The position numbers and the translations under genes are program-made. Source: Trileptium ribeirensis (lineage: Eukaryota; Nematoda; Enoplea; Enoplida; Thoracostomopsidae). Taken from it: 64,000 bases of DNA. Where the stretch lies: contig JASANE010016076.1 of NCBI GenBank assembly GCA_030248225.1, positions 62,001 to 126,000 on the forward strand, written 5' to 3'. Shown piece after piece: positions 22,945 to 37,900 of this stretch. How positions within the stretch are numbered: the first letter of the stretch is position 1; the number at the start of each line of letters is the position of its first letter. Below the pieces are notes generated by a model. The model was not told where the DNA came from and made no database searches. It saw only the letters and a list, made by a program, of their open reading frames with translations.

Positions 22945-25900
22945 GTATGCCTACTAAATGTGTACGTGAATAGTACCTGAGTTCAGAATCTCAATACTTC
23001 TTCGTAACAGTTCTAATCAGTTGTCACACTGCCGTGGTGCTGTTTATCCTGTAACTTAAAGGTCGCACGTACCGTAGCTGCTTATTTTGGAATTAGTCCC
23101 GTTTTTCCCGTAGTGCTATATACATGTACGCAACAGAAATGAAAGCAAATCTGCAGTCTTCCCCTGAATTTACTGTCGACTTTCAAAGAACGAACATCGA
23201 ACAGAAATTGAACGAAATTTACTTACACACGAAGACCTCTTAACGCTACTCGAACAAGAATCAAAACTTGTGCTATAAATTTCGAACACATTTTGAGCAA
23301 TATTTGGAAATTCTCGGCTAGCATTTATTTCTGTACATTACCTCAAAGTTCACAAAAAGTCAGCAGCTATTCCATTATTCTGCGAATTTTTCACTAATTA
23401 TTCGTGATTGCTTGCATATTTTTGGTGAAAGATTTGCTTTTATTTTTGTGTGAATCTTGTGTACTAGTGCTTAAAACAGCAGTTTAGCACAGACTTAAGC
23501 TCATTGCGATACCTATCTAACTTAGTGGATTCGAACTGTATATATTTTTAACGAGCTCTAGGCGTAGGGAACATCTTTGCTTGAATATTTCAAACCACAC
23601 TGTTTCTTATATGTGATCGAGCGCTAAACATTTACAAAGCCGTGAAGAACAGTTGTAAATGAAGTTATAGCTTTAACAAAAGATACATTAATGCATACGG
23701 TGCTCGCAAGAAATGACTCCTGCGTCTTGAATGGATGAACATCGAACAAAAATCACACGATATAACCTGTTCGCGAACCAGTTTCGTCCAAAATTCTGGC
23801 ATACTTTTCAAACAAATTAATAATATTTCGACTAGTTTTGATCTCGATTCGCTGAAAATTGCGAGAGGCATGAACAGGGTCTCTTGGTTCAGAACTGGGA
23901 GCGCCTGATTTTGCCAGGTGGCATGAATTAAGACCCCCTGGCTTTAACCGGGGAGCGCCCGTAGTTTCGAAAACTAAATTTTTTTTATTTAGTATTTTTC
24001 AGCGCAACAAGCCAAAATTTATAATAATGGGCTGGCCGGAACCCCTGAAAACTCTCAATATCCTTAACTGCCCGATTTGCCCGGAAATACCGCGAATCGC
24101 AAAATAACCGTGGTAAACCTTGAAAAAAACTGAAAATTGAGCATGAGCCTGAAAAATTTAATTTTTGGAAACATTTTTGGATAATCGCATTTTTTATGTG
24201 AGTCAAATGTTCGGATAAAGTCAATTTTAATTCGATTACTGTGGCTGGGTGGGTCCACACTTGTAAACAGTACTGAAACTGCACATGCCACAATATGTAT
24301 ATTCACTAGTGGTTTATCTTATCACAAAGATGGTGAATTCTGAGTGTTGAATATGTAATTCAGAGAGATGTACACAGCTATAATATTGAGCAGTGAATTA
24401 CAATATAGGCCAGTGATGTTGCTTGAATAGTTCATAAGATATATTATTGTGCACGCAGTGTACGTATATACATATAGAAGATAGCCTACTCTGTAAAATG
24501 AGCCCGAAAACACCTACATACATCGAGTGGTTGCCGAGATATTACGATTTTCGTGTATTTTGGATCTCATGGGCCCATTTTAAAACCCGTTTTGACCTAA
24601 ATCTTACATCCTAAGAGATTCTTGTAGTAAAACGCTATACAAAGTCTTATAGAGGCTTACTTGCTGTACAAAACGAGCCCAATTTCACTCAGATATCTAC
24701 ACCTGTTGTCAAGTTATAATAAGTAACGTGATTTTTGGGCCTTTTTGAACCCATCCCAAAGCACTATTGGCTTTTTTGGAGAGAAGATGATTTAATCGGT
24801 GTTCGCGCCTAACTAAATAGAGATTTCAAGGTTTCAAACTAGCTATCCCTGCCAAAGTTGAATTGTGCGTGTCGCCATAAAAACCCAATAACGACCATTT
24901 TCAAATTTCACCATCGTTACGGCAAGTAAGAATTTTTCGCTTCGCTCATTATACATTTTTCGTTTCCAGGTCTGTGAACATGACGTATCTACTTAAACTC
25001 TGTGACGTGAAGAATTATGGTAATTGGCATTTCGCCCGGCACGCTGCATTATCCAGCATAATGGAAGCTGGGATTTCGCTTCCATGACTTGGTTGGATAA
25101 ACTTGTGTTGTCGCCTGGTACGAAGTGTTACGCCCAATATTTGTGTGGAAGCTGTTCCTATGTACTTCGCTTTCTCGCCGTGTATCATTATATAGAAATG
25201 TTGTCAGCTTCAAATCTTTGACCGCTGAAGGTTTGTACGGTTAAATGTGTACATAGAGAATTTTTAAGGTTTGTAAACAAAATCATATGTATACTTATAA
25301 CCATGAATTTGGTGCCAGATAACCCTGAATTTTACAATTCGAAGTGGCGGCCACCCTGTAATACATGGCCTCAGAAATGGTGCAAGAACGTCTCTATTGA
25401 AGTTATGACCAGGTTTTCCACCAATATTTTTTTGTGCTGAAATTCTTAGCAATTTGAAAATGTTATATCCAGGTCCGAAAAAGGGGACATTTTTGTTTCG
25501 TTTATGTGGTGCTAAAATTTTCCACATAATTATAAATTATTATCCGTATATATCCTAAAAATCCGTTTTCCAGAACCATATTATCGAAAATTAAGGAACG
25601 ATAGCACGCAATTTTTTGCCAACGATTTGCGCTAAAAGCATATTTTCCGCGAATTATTCGTGAAAAATTCGCAGTAGCTATTTCGCAGCTGTTAATTTTT
25701 CGATAACGATTCGCAAAAAAATGTTTTAATTTCTGTCTGTGAGCTGTACATAAATCTTCCGCACGCCTGTTTACTATTTATTATTGTAGAAACTGGTGAC
25801 GACGAAGTCATTCAATCCACAATCGACGTAACTCAGTCGGTTTTAAGCTTAGAAACTGGCTGTGATGAAAATCAAATTAGTGCTGTGTCCAAATCTCTGT

Positions 25901-28900
25901 CGCTGTTCATACTTAAACAGCTAATCACTCTTGGTCGGGTTTGTTTAACCGCCAAATTTTGTGATCAACTGCTCAAGCCCATGTGCAGTAACAATGATGA
26001 AACGGTATGTTTTTATGACAGAGTGGACACGTTGCTATCGAACTCCATTGTTCGGAGTTGGCAAGATGTACAATAGTTACAGTACCCGCCAAAAATGATT
26101 GTCGCTCGCTCGCGACTCGCGCGAGACTCGCTCGCGACTCGCTCGAAATAAATTTGCTTTAAATAGAATTTACTATTAATTTAAGTAGTTTCTAAATCTC
26201 GAGCGAGCCACTCGCTCGAAAGACAACGGTCATTTTTGGCGAGTCCTGTATGTATGCGCAATACGTAGTTATTTTTCTCAATCGTACATAATAAATTTAC
26301 GTCGTTGAAGTTTTTGATGTTTTGTTACGTTTTAAGTACAATACTTGCCATAAATGAATGACTAGTAGTAGGTGAGAAATGATGAGCAAAATCGAAGAAA
26401 ATTGGACCAAAATTTACAGTTACGGACACATGTAAATAAAAGTAAACATTTCATGAATGGCTTGCGGCAAATTTTCGAACAGTTCGCGTAAAATTTGGAG
26501 CTGTTCAATAATTATTGCTATTCGCGATTAATTTAATATTACTACTCTCCAAAAACGATTTTCGCTAGCGGCCGTTTTAAAAAGGAATTTTTTCTTTAAT
26601 TGAAACAGAGCGAGCGTATTAAACGGAGTTTCAAATGAGGGCTCTAGGCGCAAATCGTGAAATTTTTATTTTTTGTCTGTTTCTGTCATTCATAACACAT
26701 CTTCGGATGGATGGATTTCGGTAAATTTTTATTAGATAACAAAAGTGGTGAGGATGTGCCCTTTACTTGAACGCGAACATCTCCGAGCCCAACTTCGGGA
26801 CCAAATTGGCAAAAACAGGTTTTTAATGGTTATTTGTCAAATCTGGCTATACGGTTACCAGTGTTTTGCAGCCTACATATATCTCAAGGCACAGGCTTCC
26901 ATTAAAAAATGAAGACCACCTTCAGAATGAGCTCTTCGAGATCTACAACATGAGTTTTTGAGGAACCACTCCTTGATCGCTGTGAGGCCGAATATGGTTC
27001 GTCGACCGTTTACCAGAAGTAGCGATTTTTCAATTTTCAATGTTATTACATGTTTTACATTACAATGAGTGCCTATTCATTTATCAAGCTGCCATCTAGA
27101 GTCTAACTTGGCTATATTATCTAGCTTTCAACGGTCTTATGGTCGACGAACCCGATTTCGAAAATGCGTTTTCACTTGTCTAACTTTATTGCGTGCAGGG
27201 CATTAAGAATGGTATATATAGGTTTTTCTGCAGGCTGAATACGATGGTTTTGTTATCATGAGGCACATACAACAGTATCCTATGCTTCTTCAGAAGTTTT
27301 AATCTGGTTTAAGGTCAATCATCCCGATTTCCGGAATATAGTCTGTCGTAACGTTGTGTGTCTAAGTTGTGTTGCATACATGTTATCAAGAATGGTATAT
27401 AGGTATTCCGGTAGGCTGAATACGATCGTTTGGTTTTCTAGATACCAGCGCAAATACTTGGTGGTTGTCAGTTGTTTTCGATAGGTTTAGGGTCGACGAG
27501 ATTTTAGGATTTTCAATTGGTTCCGGTTCAGGAGATCTTAGGGTGGTATATAAATCAAACACAGCTTGTTACATGTGACTACCCAAAATGATAAAAATGA
27601 AACCATGCTCGCTCAGCGGCTTTTTCGCTTAAGATTTACTTTTATTTGCCATGCGTAACTGTATTTACATACCTATGTTTATGTATAATAAACTCTGCGA
27701 TTGACCAATAGTTCAAGGTTTATAGTTGCCAAGTTTAGGTGTCACTTATACTATTTAAGTGAGAAAGGCATTTACTAGCGTATGCGTTAGCGATTCCATC
27801 GCTTACCAACTAGCCGTTGGTGACCATGAACACACAAACTTATAACAATCCGAAGAGTAAACTGTATTATCTGTTGAAAAAGCATTGAATTGGTCGCAAG
27901 GGTCGAATTTGAATATTATGTTACTTGCCACAAGTTGTAAAACGACAATCATTTACACATAAATTTATTTTTTGGGTTTTAGTGATATTGCATTGCACGG
28001 TTCCATTTAAAGTTAGACATAGGTAGCAGATATTCTCCGGGGGGGGGGTAATTTTAGGTTTTTAGTGCTCACAATTTTTTGCATATAATTATCTTGAGGG
28101 TGGGCGGCGAAGCCTTAAAGGGTAGATTTGGTTTGAGAGGGTCCAACAATTATGGAGTTATCCCTATCAACACCTATGAGGTACGTAGTGACGGTCAGAA
28201 ATAAAAGCAAATTTCGAGCGAACTGTTACAGCAAACGATTGTCAAAAACCAAAATAAATTATTTATGAGATTATTCCCGCATCGTTCGTCTAAGATTTGC
28301 ATTATTTCTCAGCGTATTTAACAGTTGTATTTTATCAAAAATGTTAATTTAAAATATTGAATCTGTGTTTAATATATAAATTTGTCTGATCAATAATAGG
28401 TTGTTTTGTAAAACATTGATGCTTGTTATATTGAACAAGTCTGCAAGAATGTAGGTCTCATGTGGATTGGCGTGTGCCATGAAAACTTGTAATCCTTTGC
28501 TGGTTTAGGTACAGGAATTTGTGGCAGTCGCTGAAGATCATTGTTCTAATCGTAATCTGCATGGACAAGGAGAAACAGCATCAGTGGTTGATGAACATAC
28601 AAGCAGTGCCGAATGTATCTTTATATTGCTTAATTGCATAGCCGACAAAATGCAGAACATATCGTCAGTTTTAGGTGAGAATCGTATTTTACTTGTCACA
28701 ACAATAGCAATGCGAAATGAGCTTGATAGTATCAAACAGTGGCGCCGCAAGCGCTTGAAAAGTGGGCGAGTCAACTAAATTGACGCATTTGAAAAGTGGG
28801 TGTCATCTCTACTCGATATATTGACAATGCTAAATACGTAAGATGCAGTGTAAATCCTTATACAACAGACGCAATACACACATAACTACCTTTGTTCACT

Positions 28901-31900
28901 GGCTAATTCCGGAGCATCTGCCAGATATTGAATTAAAAGAAGCGGTTCCCTGTTTGCGTTTTGGAGTACATTTCAGAAAACTAGAGAGATTTCAAAATAA
29001 ATAGGGAGTGGAGCCGGGGTCGCCTATCTATGTAAATATCGATTAACAACAGATTTCGGATCCGATTTTCATTTAAAACCGGCAAATTTTTGTATTGCCG
29101 ACCAGGTACCAAACGTCGACAAAGAGTTTTCAACGGCATTGCATTGCGTGGGATATAATGCAGGTAGGGGATACTAGTTCTCTTTGCATGTTACACAGAC
29201 CCGGGACACACAGACAGGCGCAGACACAGCGCCTTCAGCGCATGCACTGAAGGCGACAAAAACCCAACAAACTTGCAAGCTGTTTGCTATAACGAAATCG
29301 ACTTATGATCGGTTAGTGGTATATTTATTATGTTGACAACCTTCAAGGATTGTGGTTCCCTACAAGTGTGGGGTTCAGATCACACGTTGCCCTCCACGTC
29401 AAAAAGTGGGCTGTCATGACCTCCCAATCCCCATGTTGCGACGCCCCTGGTACCAATATAGTTAAATAAAAGCAAATCGTTCCCTTGTAGTCGACAAGTA
29501 CGTGAACAGTTGTGAATTATTACCGAATGGTTTGCGAACGATTTGCTTTTATTTTTATCTGTAACTGTGTAAGAACTTGATTTTTATAAGCTATCATTAG
29601 TAACAGTCTTATACGGGCAGTGCTAGCATGTGATTGCAAAATCATAATCAGTGCTGGCCACTGGTTCTGCTGTGTTGGTTTATCTCCGAGAAACGTTCGA
29701 TGGTGACGTTCAAATAAAATGCTCATACGGGGTATAATAAATTGTACAAAACCTTCCAGAGATGATCGTCGCATTTAGACCGAGCGAGTATAGAGCGAAC
29801 CGCGAACAAATGGCTCTCTTGAAATATTGGTATTATTAAGTAATTTTAATGGTAAAATTCTATTTTAAAATAAACGGAAATCGAGCCAGTCTCAACCAAC
29901 TGACAGTCAACGCATTGTAGCGAGTACTGTAATTATTATCTGATGATACATCGTAAGCATCTTTGTTACTAATCAGGGAAATATATTTTCCAGTAACTCA
30001 AAATTTTTTTACTGTTAAATATTTATCATGAATTGATAGTGGTATGAAATGAAGGATCACCTTAAGATGATAGAGCAGATTGTATGTGTGATGGTACCAT
30101 AAAATAGTGTTGTAAGTGTAAGGTTTTTTGTTTCAGTGCTCTTCTTACAGCGATCATTGAATTGCCGTAATAACAAATTCATTTTTCGGCTGTCATCCGC
30201 GTTATTAAAGACACTCGTTCGGCGACTTGTCAAATCCGAACAAAACTTAACATCATGGGTTGAATATATACAGCTGATAGATGCGCTGGACGAAACTCAA
30301 GTTCGTACGGACTTTCGTTTGTCAGCAAAAAATATAATATGCCTTAAAATCTAGGACAACGACGTTTTATTGTATTAGTAAATCTGAAAATGATATGCCA
30401 TCGCTGCATGATCTGAGAGTAATATTAATTTGCTACAATTTCAGTAAACCTGAATACCAATGCATATCCTGATTTTTTGGAAATTTCCTTCAAAATAACT
30501 GTTGAAATCTATAATTTGCACAATCTATGCTGCAGTTTTAAACATTTTCGAAATATTTATTTCATCATCACCATGTTGTTAAAAATGTATTTAACGTTTC
30601 CGGTAATATCCAACAACGCACATTAGCCGTTTCCGGTAATATCAACAACTCACATTCCGGATATTCATTTCCTAAGTCGTTACTCGAGCGGTTTGAAGTG
30701 GCCCGACAAATGCATAACTGGCATTTCCTTGAGAGAGGTCTGCATATATGTGCCTAGATCTATTTGAAACAAACGAGTTAAATATTATTGTAATAATAAT
30801 ATACAAGTACGCTCAAAATAAAAAAATGGCCACTACAAGTTTTATGCATACCTATCATATTATGTAGACTAAATTTATATTTAAAAATTCAGTTTTTTGG
30901 CAGAGCATTTTTTATTTCAAGTAAACTGCATAGCAATGTACTTGTAAAGATTAAGGAACAGGGCCGATAACGGGATTCAGTCTAAAATATATTTATGGAT
31001 GGGGAGGATTTCTCTTCCGTCTCAAATATGTCACAAGAAACTTATTTCAAACTGGTATTTATGGCTTGTATTTCATATCTATTTGAAATTATTGTTAGCA
31101 TATTTTGTTATTGATATTTTTGTATATCTTGTGTTATTTCTGGTTTTTGTTGTAGGTTTTATGGTGTTTCACAACAGCAGTGGTAAAGGATGATAATGTT
31201 TCAGAATCGTGGTATTTCATAGTTTCGTACTGCTGAATGTTGATCTCTACATATATACATATTTATAGCCCCATCTGATCAAACCATTTCTGCAGAGGAT
31301 ACCACGACTGGTTTCATCTATATTGTCTTCGCAGAACTGTCAACCAGGTTATTTTGCTTTAATTTATTGATGCTGGTATTAACATTATAACATTGTTTGT
31401 GTGTTCTTGTTTTGCTTTTAGAAACACGTCAGACGAGTATCAAAACTATAAGGTTATTTTTGAGCAATCTCTCAAACCCAAATGTATTTTGGCTTTGCGC
31501 GTATTCAGTAAATCAGTACCTGTGCAGCTACAAGATATCGGGGCATGTAGCTGCTGTTCATCTTCGCCTTGAGTGCGGAGGTCTTCTGGTCCATTAATGG
31601 TGACAGAAAGAGTGGTGAAATACTTCGCTGTTACTGCATTCGTAAAACGTACTAGTTGCCATTAGATAAATAGATAAAATTACATTAGAGACAAGATTAT
31701 TATGTGTGTAGGCAAGAGTTTTTCCGTTATACTACCATGGTCCCGCTTTAAATCTTATATAGAATACACCCTGCAACGAACTCACGTTGAAAAGACGCTA
31801 GTTCAGATAATTCAGCACATATTAGTATTCCGAAATCGTAAATGTGAGCTGCCGAGGTAAACTTCCTAGGTACATCATGTTTTCCTGCTGAGAAAGTCCC

Positions 31901-34900
31901 AGCTTAAAAAAGAGCTTAAATTCGTGTGGTCCCACATGTATAAGTTTAAGGTTTGATATTCATGTTTTTTATCTCAAGCCATTTAATAAAGAAATCTTCT
32001 AAAGTAACTTGGAGTTCTCGTAAATTCACACGACGCATCCGTATACCAGATAAGAACATGCATAAAATGCGTCCAACCAGCCCTATTTGGAATGCCTCTT
32101 TTCCAATGGGACTCATAGTGCCAAATGTAAGATCATAATACTAGCTTCTCCAAATACGAGATATGGGCCCCAGCAGGGAATATTCCGAACCAGTAACTGG
32201 TGCTGTTCATTTAAACCGGACTAGTAACAGGAACCTGGTCTTCGAAAGGTATTTACAGTAAAACAAATGAAGAAAGAATGAAGATCCCGTGAATTTAAAA
32301 TGTATTAAAAATTTTACAGTTACAATGTATAGCGATAATACTATTAACTCTGTGGAACATTGAAGAGGTTGAGGAAGCTAAAAATGTTTACGTATGTCGG
32401 TTTTTGGTCCGCTAAAGAAAAAATGGCTTTTATTATACAGCCTAATGTAAACTGTGTCAAACTGAATGTGTTTGTATCGCATGGAGCGTAGACTAGATAA
32501 TGTTTCTCTGTCTCCACTCTCCTCCCTTTACGAATACGCTTGTTACATTTTATTCAGTAGGAAACCGGAAATTATTTGTATATATTGTTCTAAAGGAAAA
32601 TATAAGAATCATACTATGATTTTCAAATTAGTGGTCAGATAGCATTGGGCAACCAGTGCCCTTCAGCTAGATGATGATGATTTTTTGGTCAGATGCTATA
32701 AATATGACAAACTGTAGTTTTCACTAAATAATTATTGCAGGGCTGCTGGTATTGGACATAAAATGGTTTCATGTTGCAATACGAAATGGTCTGCAACATT
32801 TGAGCAACGAAATTGTTCGGTTGATTATTGTTGCATACCTAGACATTGGGCCTGAAACTTTGTGTACAAACGGAATCTTTACGGATATTGAAGCAGGTTT
32901 TTTCGACTCGTTTTAACTATTATTTTATTATACGTAAACGTTCGTAAGCAATAAAGTGTTCTGTTCTGCTACATATATATCCGACAGACATTGGAAAAGT
33001 ACATTAATTCAATAATTATAACTCATGTTTCCAGAATTTCTCATGCCAACGATGTTTACGTATTGCAAGCGCTGTACACTAAGCATTGGTTGTCTATTCC
33101 GTTATAACAGCATTGTCATCAGGGTAACCGTAGTGATGACCGGGTTCTATATAAATGGTGCTGTATCTGGCTTGTTTTCTTATCAGAGTTTCCTAGTTTA
33201 TAACTTCCGAAAATGTGATAAATTGAGTATCAATGGAAAGCTTATCGTCTTTAGATAAAAAATCACCAAATATTTTCAGCTGTGTACGTTCCAAGCTTAT
33301 TTTTTTAACCAACGATAATCATGTTACATCTATAACTAAAATAGGTTTTAGTAATTTTGTTCACTGTAGCAGCAGAAGTCTAAAGAATATTGAATGTTTA
33401 TTGTCAGCTACATATGGGCTGTGAATAGCTTTTACAAGAAATCTGAGGTTAAATAAATTGCTAAGCTGAATTTACAGAAGGGGTCAAATTTTCATTTTTG
33501 ATTAACGTTGCCTTAATAATCAAATAATTACATAAAACTATTTCACCGGATATGTATGTATATAAATGCGATTAAGTAATATTTAACTTACTGAAATATT
33601 ATTTTAGGTTCAACCATTTTGATTTTTTATGTTACATAATGTACATTGCATTTTATTTAAAATAAATAAATTCTATGTATATATATATCATTTTTAAATC
33701 AAACTAATTGGAGTTTTCATTTTTTCTTCTCAAAAATTTGAAATCTATCCACGCAGATTCCTTATTAATAATTACCTTCGGGATGGATACATATTGTACT
33801 TTATGTCCTCTCAGTTTGCTTTTAGTTTATGGAACTAGAATTTCTCCCAACTTTGCTCAGTGATCGTTACTTGCTAAGGTAAGTTGATTGAAGTTAATTA
33901 GTTGTATAAGTGCAGGTTTTGTATATACAGCGTAAACACTGAAATATTTTAATGTCTGCACTGTAACTTGATGTACATAGGGTCACGGCCAATATTAAAA
34001 CATTACGTGTGAACTTACTACCTGCGATCAAAATTTAAACGCCATGCAAAATCTGATATCCAGATTCAAATGGTTCCGATTAAATCTGGTTTGTCCACAG
34101 TGGGGAGGGCGGGGGTGGGGGACCCACACTTTCCAAATCCCCATATTCGTGAGATTTTCCCCCATGTCCGTCTACTCACTCGGCCGAAACCTTCCATGTT
34201 CAGCTAATTCCAAATTTTTTTTATGTCTGGAAATCTATGTTTTTGTTTGCATATTGTTTTTAAACATTAATTACCACTATTTATAATGCTAAAATATCGT
34301 TTTTAGCTTGAAAATACATTCACGGTAATAAAATGCATGAAAATATGGAAATATTTAGTATTTTTAAGCAAAATTTATCTCCCCACTTTTAATTTTCCCC
34401 CGAGAATGAACATGGGGCGCGCCCGAAGTCCCCCCACTTTTCGGAGGCTGCGGACAGGTCAATGTCGATCGCTTAAAATTATACATCGATTCTACCTGAA
34501 TTGACAACTATTAATAATATGGTAAAACTTCTGGCCATGGTGGGTTTAGCGGCGCGAGTGAAAATCATGCCAACCTGTTTTTATATACTAAGTCAGTCTG
34601 CCTATTCATAAGCTTTTGCCTAAGCTACATATATATATCTTATATAAGGATTAAACAAAGTCAGACACCTGCAGCCCAGCAAATTCCTCAGTTAAGCTGT
34701 TCGATTTAAGGATATAACGCCTCGCCTCTAAAGTCGTCATGGCCAGACTTTTAATAACGATAAAGTAAGGATACAATTTAACATAAACAATGCATTTGGT
34801 TATTAGTATTTTTATGGCGCTTGATACAAACTTCTCGCGCCAAATTATTTAGCTATACCGTTTCTTGGCGAAGTTAGGATGTGTAGATGCTACTGAAGGT

Positions 34901-37900
34901 ACATATTTAGCAAATCCTAATTACACCGCGCGGATTCACATCATTATTGTTTTGCAGTGTTCTTTTTCTATAACAAATTTGTTAACGGATGTAATACGCC
35001 ATGCAGGTATATTTTTAACGCTATCTTTCTGTTCACACTAAAGCCTGTAAAGGCTTATAGCTTTAAAACCTATATTGAAATTACATATTTTGGCTTTTAA
35101 TCAATTATATAAAGTATTATGCGAGAGTAAACTTAAGGTTACCCTGCCAACCACCATAATTTGTACTTTTGGATAAAACTAGTTACAGAACGCTTTTTGG
35201 CCAACTGAAATTCGGCGTAAAACTGTTCGCGAACACAGCACTCGCGATTGAAATTTAACCATTTTGTGTTCTCGAAAACTGAAGTAAAATTACCTAAATT
35301 TTTGAGAACGAAAATTTGCCGATTTCATTGTGAGGTCACTTTTGCATTAAATTTGTTCGCGAACACCGTATTTATACTCGATTATAATCTCAATTTAAAT
35401 GATAATGCACTAGGGAACAGAATTTCTGCAAACTGAAATCACCGAAATTCTCTAAGAGAACACAAGGTCTAATTTCGGGCACTTAAATTTGATTTTGACA
35501 ATTTTCGGTTAGCGAAAAACTCAATGAAATTACTCCTGTTTTCCGTAACAAGTGTTTGCGATGCGATATCGGTAATGACAGGTATGGTTGGCAGGGTCAC
35601 CTTAAGTTTACTCACGCATCAGCATCAACCAAGTCGCATTGACAACGCTGATTATTGCCGGCAGTTATGAGATCGCTAAGTTTTGAAAAAATGAGTCCGT
35701 AACCGCTTGAATAACAAATTAGTTAAAAATCCGCAACTAATCGTTAAAACAAGCGACGATACAATAACTTTTTCGTATACTAGCTCTGTAACAGTATATC
35801 ATCAGTTACTTTACAAAATATTTTACTGTCTTTCGATAAAATTGTTAAGTACTTAAGTGCAGCATCATTATCAGAATCTACTTTACTATTACCAATAGTA
35901 ATTATTAGAACCGCTAACCATACTAATAAATCTCCTGACAACGATCCTAAAGTAGTATCTTGGTCACAGTTTGAAATGATGCCAGTTCAGTATTTTCGTT
36001 TCGTTTTACGCATACCTAGTCATTAAGTGAGAAAATATCATTACCGGAAATAACTATTACAATTAGCATAAAACGTCAAAACCTCAAAAAAAAAGAAAAC
36101 TTAATAGAAATGATGCCAGTTCAATGTTTTTGTTTCATTTTATCCATACCTAGTCATTAAGTGAGAAAATGTCATTACCGGCAATAACTGTTACAAATAG
36201 CATAAAACGTCAAAACCTCAAAAAAAAAGAAAACTTAACAGAAATGATGCCAGTTCAATATTGTTGTTTCATTTTACCCATACCTAGTCATTAAATTAGA
36301 AAATGTCATTTCCGGAAATAACTGTTACAAATAGCGTAAAACGTCAAAACCTCAAAAAAGAAACTTAACAGAAATGATGCCAGTTCAATATTTTGGTTTC
36401 ATTTTACCCATACCTAGTCATTAAGTGAGAAAATGTCATTACCGGAAATAACTGTTACAAATAGCGTAAAACGTCAAAACCTCAAAAAAGGAACTTAACA
36501 GAAATGATGCCAGTTCAATATTTTTGTTTCATTTTACCCATACCTAGTCATTAAGTGAGAAAATGTCATTACCGGAAATAACTGTTACAAATAGCATAAA
36601 ATCTGTTACAAATAGCATAAAATGTCAAAACCTCAAAAAAAGAAAACTTAATAGAAATGATGCCAGTTCAATATTTTTGTTTAATTTTACCCATACGTAG
36701 TCATTAAGTGAGACAATGTCATTACCGGAATTAACTGTTACAAATGGCATAAAACGTCAAAACCTCAAAAAAAAAAGAAAATTTAATAGAAATGATGCCA
36801 GTTCAATATTGTTGTTTCATTTTACCCATAGCTAGTCATTAAGTTAGAAAATGTCATTACCGGAAATAACTGTTACAAATAGCACAAAACGTCAAAACCT
36901 CAAAAAAAGAAAACTTAACAGAAATGATGCCAGTTCAGTATTGTTGTTTCATTTTACCCATACCTAGTCATTAAGTTAGAAAATGTCATTACCGGAAATA
37001 ACTGTTACAAATGGCATAAAACGTCAAAACCTCAAAAAAAGAAACTTAACAGAAATGATGCCAGTTCAATATTTTGGTTTCATTTTACCCATACCTAGTC
37101 ATTAAGTGAGAAAATGTCATTACCGGAAATAACTGTTACAAATAGCGTAAAACGTCAAAACCTCAAAAAAGGAACTTAACAGAAATGATGCCAGTTCAAT
37201 ATTGTTGTTTCATTTTACCCATAGCTAGTCATTAAGTTAGAAAATGTCATTACCGGAAATAACTGTTACAAATAGCATAAAACGTCAAAACCTCAAAAAA
37301 AGAAAACTTAACAGAAATGATGCCAGTTCAATATTGTTGTTTCATTTTACCCATACCTAGTCATTAAGTTAGAAAATGTCATTACCGGAAATAACTGTTA
37401 CAAATAGCATAAAACGTCAAAACCTCAAAAAAAGAAACTTAATAGAAATGATGCCAGTTCAATATTTTTGTTTCATTTTATCCATACCTAGTCATTAAGT
37501 GAGAAAATGTCATTACCGGAAATAACTGTTATAAATAGCATAAAACGTAAAAAAAGAAAACTTAAAACTAGACGTACATGTCATGCAGCCAATTTGATTT
37601 TATAGAAATCGAATGTGCTACACATACATTGTATGTAAATGGTTTACAAATATATAAAATACAGTATTGGAGAACGTGATTGGGCATACAATGTTCTATG
37701 CAGTTACTGGATTGAGGTCAACCTGATATAGAGTGTTCGCAGTCCGTTATTTTTACCGGTGCAAAAAGTACAATAATGTCTAACTATATCAATTAGCTAC
37801 TTTTTACACTGATGCTGACGTAAGTGTTTTGTTTTAGAAGCAGGTAGTTGGCTTAGCTACTATTTGAACTAATATCTTCACAGATTATGTCAATTACATC

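Noticed and set aside
33233..33424. Additional exon of the large gene
   Set aside because: No acceptor gives this frame without an in-frame stop, and no matching donor was found.
35973..37565. CRISPR-like array
   Set aside because: Units are contiguous ~131-bp tandem copies without unique spacers, in an animal intron. It is a minisatellite.
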